Source: Acidobacteriota bacterium
GTDB taxonomy: Bacteria > Acidobacteriota > Terriglobia > Acidiferrales > UBA7541
Assembly (NCBI GenBank): GCA_003224085.1
Contig: QHYK01000150.1
Span: forward strand, 1 to 33,049
Direction of reading: 5' to 3'
DNA length: 33,049 nucleotides
Shown: piece after piece, positions 28,951-33,049 of the stretch
Numbering within the stretch: position 1 is the first letter of the stretch
Layout: each line of letters opens with the position of its first letter
Notes under the pieces: model-generated
The model's database searches: none
The model's input: the letters and a program-made list of their open reading frames with translations, nothing else
What the model was told of the DNA's origin: nothing
Program-made: the position numbers and the translations under genes

Positions 28951-30780
28951 ATGGAGATGCCGCCCACCTCTCAATCTCCTTGGGCCCTCTGGAAACGCCT
29001 GCGCGCAGGGCACGTGCGCATTCTCTGGCTCGTTCTTGGCGCACTCCTTATGGTCAGCGTTCTGCCACTGGGCCTGTATCATCGCCTTGTACTTCAACTC
29101 AGCCAGGACAAACTGGTGGACCAGGAGCGCGTTCAGCAGACCGACCTGGTGCGCTCGTTGGTGCTCGAAATCCAGCACTTTGAATCCAACTTGACGCAGC
29201 AACTCCTGAGCGAAAGGCAAATTCTGGACCTCACGGAAACGGGGCGGCGCACAAGCCTCATTGACGATGTGGAAGATCCAGTCGCGGAGCCCAAGGTCAC
29301 CCATCTGCTTGAGAATTTCGTTGAAAGCAACCCGAACACGTTTATCTACTTAACGGCCGTAGGCAAATCCGGCCGAGGGACGAGCGCATCACAAGGACAT
29401 TTTCGCGCCGAGCAAGACCCGTTCGTAGCCAAGGCATTGCAGCGCGCGTTTGTCACCTGTTTGCAATCGCAGCAGCTACAAGTCACCAAATTCCGCAGCG
29501 ATCCGTTGGCGTTGGCACCCGACAACCGGCCGGCGTTTGTGGTGGCCGTTCCGCTGAAAGACGCGAACGACAATTTCACCGGCATGCTTGCTGCCGTCGT
29601 TTCGCTGGAACCCATCCTTCGGGGCTTGCAGGACGCCAGCGTTCGCGGCCGCTCCGTTTTTCTCGTGGACCACAACGGGAAAATCGTAGCGCATCATGAC
29701 ACCAACAATTTTGTTCCCGGCGCGGACGCGCAAGGCAACGCGCTGGTCGACCAGGTGCGCGCGCTCCCTCAGGACCTTCGCAACACCGCGACGATGCGCT
29801 TTTCCGAGACTGTCAAAAAGCGTTCCGTCGAAATGGTCGGCACCTACAGCACGTTTCCCGAACTGAATTGGGCGGTCATCGCAGAGCGGCGCCTCGACGC
29901 GGCGGAGAGCGACACGGGTGTCGACGAACTGAACCGACAAGCGCTGGTGTTTGCCAGCATCGTGGTGTTGGCCGCCATCGTCGTCGGATACTTTTTTGCC
30001 GTGGGCATCAGCGGACCCATCCGCGGGCTTGCGGCTTCCACGCGCGCTATCAGCCGCGGTGAATTTCATCAGCGCTCCGTGGCGCGCGGAGCCCTGGAAA
30101 TCAGCGAGCTCGCCGAGAATTTCAACAAGATGGCCGGCGACATCGAGGAATTCATCGAGAAGCTGAAAGAAGCGGCGGAAGAAAACCGCGAACTGTTTAT
30201 CGGCTCGATTCGCATGCTCGCCGCGGCCATCGACGAAAAGGACCCGTACACGCGCGGTCACTCCGGCCGCGTGGCGAAGTATTCAACGCTAATCGGGCAG
30301 GAACTTGGCCTTTCCGCCGAGGAACTGGACAAGCTGCGTATTTCCGCTCTGTTGCACGACGTGGGAAAAATCGGCGTCGAAGATCGCGTCTTGAAAAAGC
30401 CGGGTGCCCTTACACCCGAAGAATTCGCCTTGATGAAACAACACACGGTGAAAGGCGCGAACATCATGCGCCCGGTTTCGCAACTGAAAGAGGTGCTGCC
30501 GGGCATCGAGTTGCACCACGAGCATATAGACGGCCGCGGCTATCCCTATGGATTGTCGGGCGCGCAGATTCCGCTGATGGCGCGCATCATCGGCGTGGCC
30601 GATACGTTCGATGCGATGACCACCAACCGTCCCTATCAGACAGCCATGGATCTCGACTATGCGATGGAACGCATTCGCGCGCTGGCCGGCACGAAGTTCG
30701 ACACCGTGGTCGTGAATGCGCTGGAATCCGCGGTCCAGCACGGCAAGCTGCGCCTTAGCGCCGTCGAAGTCCACGTCTAG
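28951..30780 (+). CDS. Membrane sensor with HAMP and HD-GYP phosphodiesterase domain
   Basis: The 609-residue protein has a TM helix at about 22-45 (ILWLVLGALLMVSVLPLGL). A periplasmic sensor region of about 300 residues, Cache-like, follows (SVFLVDHNGKIVAHHD, TYSTFPELNWAVIAE), then a second TM (about 335-360) and a HAMP segment (SGPIRGLAASTRAISRGEF). A C-terminal HD-GYP domain has HSGRVAKYS, LLHDVGKIG and HHEHIDGRGYPYGL with the intact HD and GYP motifs. HD-GYP enzymes hydrolyse cyclic di-GMP. The upstream TTG 28915 is less likely than ATG 28951 or 28957. A gap of 113 bases separates it from gpsA, so it may have its own promoter. Confidence 0.9.
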   Translation: MEMPPTSQSPWALWKRLRAGHVRILWLVLGALLMVSVLPLGLYHRLVLQLSQDKLVDQERVQQTDLVRSLVLEIQHFESNLTQQLLSERQILDLTETGRRTSLIDDVEDPVAEPKVTHLLENFVESNPNTFIYLTAVGKSGRGTSASQGHFRAEQDPFVAKALQRAFVTCLQSQQLQVTKFRSDPLALAPDNRPAFVVAVPLKDANDNFTGMLAAVVSLEPILRGLQDASVRGRSVFLVDHNGKIVAHHDTNNFVPGADAQGNALVDQVRALPQDLRNTATMRFSETVKKRSVEMVGTYSTFPELNWAVIAERRLDAAESDTGVDELNRQALVFASIVVLAAIVVGYFFAVGISGPIRGLAASTRAISRGEFHQRSVARGALEISELAENFNKMAGDIEEFIEKLKEAAEENRELFIGSIRMLAAAIDEKDPYTRGHSGRVAKYSTLIGQELGLSAEELDKLRISALLHDVGKIGVEDRVLKKPGALTPEEFALMKQHTVKGANIMRPVSQLKEVLPGIELHHEHIDGRGYPYGLSGAQIPLMARIIGVADTFDAMTTNRPYQTAMDLDYAMERIRALAGTKFDTVVVNALESAVQHGKLRLSAVEVHV

Positions 30781-31135
30781 CCTCTTTAACCGGCCAACCG
30801 CATTGAGGTGCATGCAGAAGCGCGTATGGAATGACGAGAAGCAGAAGGCTCCGAAATCTTACAGGCCATCCGTTGTTTTCTCCTGCATCGTCGTTGCCCT
30901 GCCGCGGCTTGAAGATGTAGGAGCTTCGGAGTTTGCAGGAGGCAGGCTTGGCGGTCCTTTGTTTCGAGATGGCCGACTATGGAATTGTTCTTTTTATATG
31001 GGCCGTACTCCTCACTTTTTCCTGTCGACGCACTGCAACGGCTCTTCCTGCCGCTGGCGATAGGGATAAGCCTTCGCCGCGTTGCCGCCGTCAACTTGGA
31101 GAACATTTCTAAGCTAGAAAACAGGGAAACCACTT
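30781..31135. other. Gene-free stretch before the insertion sequence
   Basis: These 355 bases between the HD-GYP gene and the inferred left end of the insertion sequence contain no supported gene. Short frames on both strands have no recognisable content. The stretch is somewhat richer in A/T than its left neighbour. Confidence 0.6.
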
Positions 31136-31160
31136 AGTAACCCCGCAAAAATAACTGCAC
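31136..31160 (+). repeat. Candidate left terminal inverted repeat
   Basis: CGCAAAAATAACTGCAC (31144-31160) pairs with the right end at 13 of 17 positions; the eight bases outside match at about half. It lies 180 bases before the first transposase frame. Confidence 0.55.
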
Positions 31161-31295
31161 GATTCTGAGCGTCACTAAGGCAATATGCCACGCCATTCTC
31201 GCAGGGGGCGTCGGGGACAAGCGTAGCGCTTTGGGCTCTCCAACTGGGCTTTCCGATGCTCCCATCGGGCTGGGAGAGACGCCCTCAATTCTGCT

Positions 31296-31333
31296 ATAGT
31301 TCCGCTTTGATATTTGATGAGAGGCGGAACTAT
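31296..31333. promoter_or_regulatory. Inverted repeat ending six bases before the first IS frame
   Basis: ATAGTTCCGC and GCGGAACTAT are perfect 10-bp arms around 18 AT-rich bases, ending six bases before ATG 31340. It may be an operator for the winged-helix-like N-terminal domain encoded just downstream, or an mRNA hairpin that hides the start in read-through transcripts. Confidence 0.5.
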
Positions 31334-31339
31334 GGCATT

Positions 31340-32092
31340 ATGAGAACACCCTCCTTCCACTCCGAGCGTTTGCGTGAGTTCCTGCGCTTGAAGAAAATCG
31401 CCACCCTGCCCGAGTTGAAAGAAGTCTTGGGGACCAAAGTCGATACCACGGTGTTTCGCAAGTTGAAAGAACTCTCCTATCGCTCCAGCTACTCCCATCG
31501 CGGCCGCTACTACACCCTCGCCGAGATCCCGGTGTTTGATCCTGCGGGCCTGTGGTCTTTTCAGGCGGTGTGGTTCTCTCGCTGGGGGAATCTAGTCACC
31601 ACCCTGGAAGCCCTGGTCAACGGTGCTCCCCAAGGCTACTTCGCCCAGGAATTGCAGCAGGTCCTGCACGTCGAAGTGAAAGATGCACTGCTGCAGTTGG
31701 TCGAGCAACGTCGCGTTGCCCGCCAGCAGGTCACCGGATTGTTTCTGTACTGTTCTCAGGATGCAGCGTTGCGCCGGCGCCAAGTGCTGGCACGACAGGC
31801 TCTTTCGGAAGTCCCTGGGAGCGCTTCTGCCGAGATCTCTGCGGAGGAATTAAAGGCCTCACTGGTCCTGTTCTCTAGCTTGCTGGATGAGCGCCAGCGC
31901 CGTTTGTATGCCGGCCTGGAATCGCTGAAGTTGGGCCAAGGGGGCGATCAGCGACTAGCCGAGTTGCTCCACCTGGATGCGCACACGGTGGCACGCGGAC
32001 GAAAGGAGTTGCTGGCACAGGAAGTGGAGTGGGAGCGGGTACGCAAACGGGGCGGGGGCCGCAAGCCCGTGGAAAAAAAACGCCCCAGGTAA
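31340..32092 (+). CDS. IS frame A: winged-helix-like domain plus transposase N-terminus
   Basis: The 250-residue product starts MRTPSFHSERLREFLRLKKI. A region of about 170 residues looks like tandem winged-helix DNA-binding folds (ATLPELKEVLGTKVDTTVFRK, then YFAQELQQVLHVEVKDALLQL with RRVARQQVTGLFLY). It is followed by the usual N-terminal part of ISAzo13-family transposases (LLDERQRRLYAGLESLKLGQGG, then ELLHLDAHTVARGRKEL and GGGRKPVEKK). The frame stops at 32090, ten bases after an A8 run. The N-terminal 170 residues are additional to the transposase pattern I know for this family. ATG 31340 is chosen because the longer reading crosses the upstream palindrome. Confidence 0.78.
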   Translation: MRTPSFHSERLREFLRLKKIATLPELKEVLGTKVDTTVFRKLKELSYRSSYSHRGRYYTLAEIPVFDPAGLWSFQAVWFSRWGNLVTTLEALVNGAPQGYFAQELQQVLHVEVKDALLQLVEQRRVARQQVTGLFLYCSQDAALRRRQVLARQALSEVPGSASAEISAEELKASLVLFSSLLDERQRRLYAGLESLKLGQGGDQRLAELLHLDAHTVARGRKELLAQEVEWERVRKRGGGRKPVEKKRPR

Positions 32093-33033
32093 TCGCTCAA
32101 ATCGAGAGGCTGTTGGAACACGATACGGCTGGCGATCCGATGAGCCGCCTCAGGTGGACCCACAAGACCACGGCCAAGATCGCCGGGCAACTCCAACGGC
32201 TGGGCATCCGCGTCGGCGCACGCACGGTCGCCCGATTGCTCGACCAACTGCATTTCTCGCTCCGTGTGAATTGCAAAAAGATTGCCGCTGGAAGCCGCTC
32301 GCTACGCGACCGACAGTTCCGTAATATTGCCCGAGTGCGACATCGCTTCTGCCGTCACGGCAACCCCATTATCAGTGTCGATGCCAAGAAACGGGAGCTG
32401 GTGGGCAACTTCAAAAATGGCGGTCGGAAGTGGGGGCGCGTCCCCACCGCGGTCAACGACCACGACTTTCGTTCCCTCGCCAAGGGCGTCGCCCTCCCCT
32501 TCGGCATTTATGATCCCCAAGCCAACCGTGGTTCCGTGTTCGTCGGCGTCAGTCACGAGACCTCCGCTTTTGCGGTCACTTCCATCTCCCACTGGTGGAG
32601 TCGGGAAGGACGCCGGCGCTACCCAAACGCTCAGCACTTGCTGATCCTGGCCGACACCGGGGGCAGCAATTCCGCCACACGTGGCGCTTGGAAGGACCAA
32701 CTCCAGCAACACCTCTGTGACCGATTGGGGCTCACCGTCAGCGTGGCCCACTATCCCACCGGCGCCTCCAAGTACAACCCCATTGAACGCCGCCTGTTCA
32801 GCCAGATCAGCAAGAACTGGGCTGCCGAACCTCTCACCGACTACGACAAGATCCTCCGCTTGATCCGCAAAACCACTACCACCACGGGACTCAGAGTTCG
32901 TGCCTACCTGGACACCAAGGACTACCCGCTCAAAGTCAAACCGTCTGCCCAAAGGTTACGAGAACTCCGAATCACCCGACACACCACCCTCCCAAAGTGG
33001 AACTACACCATCGCCCCCTCCAATGCGAAGTAA
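32029..33033 (+). CDS. IS frame B: DDE catalytic part of ISAzo13-type transposase
   Basis: This frame carries the catalytic core (Rhodopirellula-transposase DDE type). It has DPMSRLRWTHKTTAKIAGQL, ARTVARLL, first Asp in ISVDAKKRELVGNFKN, second Asp in LILADTGGSN, Glu in NPIERRLFS, and the terminal TTTTTGLRVRAYLD and WNYTIAP motifs. The reading from 32029 begins with an unrelated out-of-frame stretch. True homology starts at TPQVIAQIE (32080), exactly where frame A would continue after a one-base slip back. The joined protein would be 564 residues with D348, D439 and E483. The frame itself has no credible independent start, so it is likely expressed only as a fusion. Confidence 0.82.
   Translation: MGAGTQTGRGPQARGKKTPQVIAQIERLLEHDTAGDPMSRLRWTHKTTAKIAGQLQRLGIRVGARTVARLLDQLHFSLRVNCKKIAAGSRSLRDRQFRNIARVRHRFCRHGNPIISVDAKKRELVGNFKNGGRKWGRVPTAVNDHDFRSLAKGVALPFGIYDPQANRGSVFVGVSHETSAFAVTSISHWWSREGRRRYPNAQHLLILADTGGSNSATRGAWKDQLQQHLCDRLGLTVSVAHYPTGASKYNPIERRLFSQISKNWAAEPLTDYDKILRLIRKTTTTTGLRVRAYLDTKDYPLKVKPSAQRLRELRITRHTTLPKWNYTIAPSNAK
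32073..32080 (+). promoter_or_regulatory. A8 slippery run joining the two IS frames
   Basis: GTG GAA AAA AAA then CGC in frame A. A -1 ribosomal slip, or insertion of one A by polymerase slippage, continues as ACG CCC CAG in frame B and restores the family's uninterrupted sequence. A G-rich tract (GGGGCGGGGGCC) lies about 14 bases upstream. A simple one-base deletion mutation is the alternative. Confidence 0.6.
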
Positions 33034-33049
33034 TTCTTGCGCCGATCCT
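33025..33049 (-). repeat. Candidate right terminal inverted repeat
   Basis: Read on the minus strand, CGCAAGAATTACTTCGC (33041 to 33025) mirrors the left end at 13 of 17 bases. The transposase TAA (33031-33033) lies inside it. The outer end of the repeat reaches or passes the window edge. Confidence 0.55.

Larger units (their letters stand above)
31136..33049 (+). mobile_element. ISAzo13-like DDE insertion sequence, right end at window edge
   Basis: A probable IS of about 1.9 kb or slightly more. Boundaries are inferred from an imperfect terminal inverted repeat: CGCAAAAATAACTGCAC at 31144-31160 matches the reverse complement of 33025-33041 at 13 of 17 bases, with looser similarity outward. 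The transposase stop lies inside the right repeat, as is usual. The coding region is split over two frames joined by an A8 run. The true outer ends and any target duplication cannot be fixed because the window stops here. Confidence 0.75.

Noticed and set aside
31175-31498. Minus-strand open frame of 107 codons at the IS left end
   Set aside because: It is the reverse shadow of the winged-helix frame and the upstream palindrome.

Overview
The window reads as a chromosomal segment of a high-GC, outer-membrane-bearing heterotroph. The mix of genes fits an Acidobacteriota-like bacterium: a pqq operon, a porin, a MoxR/DUF58/transglutaminase cluster, ECF sigma/anti-sigma/DUF3106, an IPT/NHL propeller, HD-GYP signalling, and a small secreted protein with the 'DxQCALNVHSL..SHKEM' signature. 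That assignment is inference from gene content; the window has no rRNA. Most of it is housekeeping and metabolic DNA, with two mobile-element regions: a truncated TnpB element at about 7.3-8.1 kb and a nearly complete DDE insertion sequence at the right edge.

Left end (1-2215, minus strand): a tightly coupled four-gene operon encoding an outer-membrane beta-barrel, a mono-haem cytochrome c, a free-standing secreted CuA-type cupredoxin and a small secreted protein that looks frame-disrupted. Divergently (2513-5750, plus) lies a complete pqqABCDE operon for pyrroloquinoline quinone. Its 25-codon pqqA is easily missed, and a structured leader lies upstream. An EntS-like MFS exporter (minus) converges on it.

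Middle (7285-14960): a 5'-truncated IS200/IS605-type tnpB with an intact right-end hairpin abuts the 3' end of a DUF3106 gene. That gene is followed, reading upstream, by an anti-sigma factor and an ECF sigma factor (one minus-strand operon). Then come a ZIP metal transporter, the GTPase YchF, a ferric-reductase-like haem membrane protein, an AlkA-type glycosylase, a DUF4149 membrane protein and tRNA-Val(CAC).

Right half (15146-30780, plus): moxR, a DUF58 gene, mutY and a TgpA-like transglutaminase gene; then rimO; then a long overlapping run yacG-pgpA-IPT/NHL-cinA-thpR-plsY-gpsA-HD-GYP. In that run three phospholipid genes (pgpA, plsY, gpsA) share an apparent transcription unit with cofactor and RNA repair functions and a c-di-GMP phosphodiesterase-type sensor. 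From about 31136 to the window edge is an ISAzo13-like element. Its transposase is split over two frames at an A8 slippery run and carries an extra N-terminal winged-helix-like domain.

Three families of short dispersed palindromes run through the intergenic DNA. One (TAG..GGC..CCTTCTGAGGCGGG) supplies the stop codon of two genes. Nothing in the window is a CRISPR array or prophage. The best candidates for something under-described are the porin/cytochrome c/CuA operon and the two-frame IS with its accessory domain.
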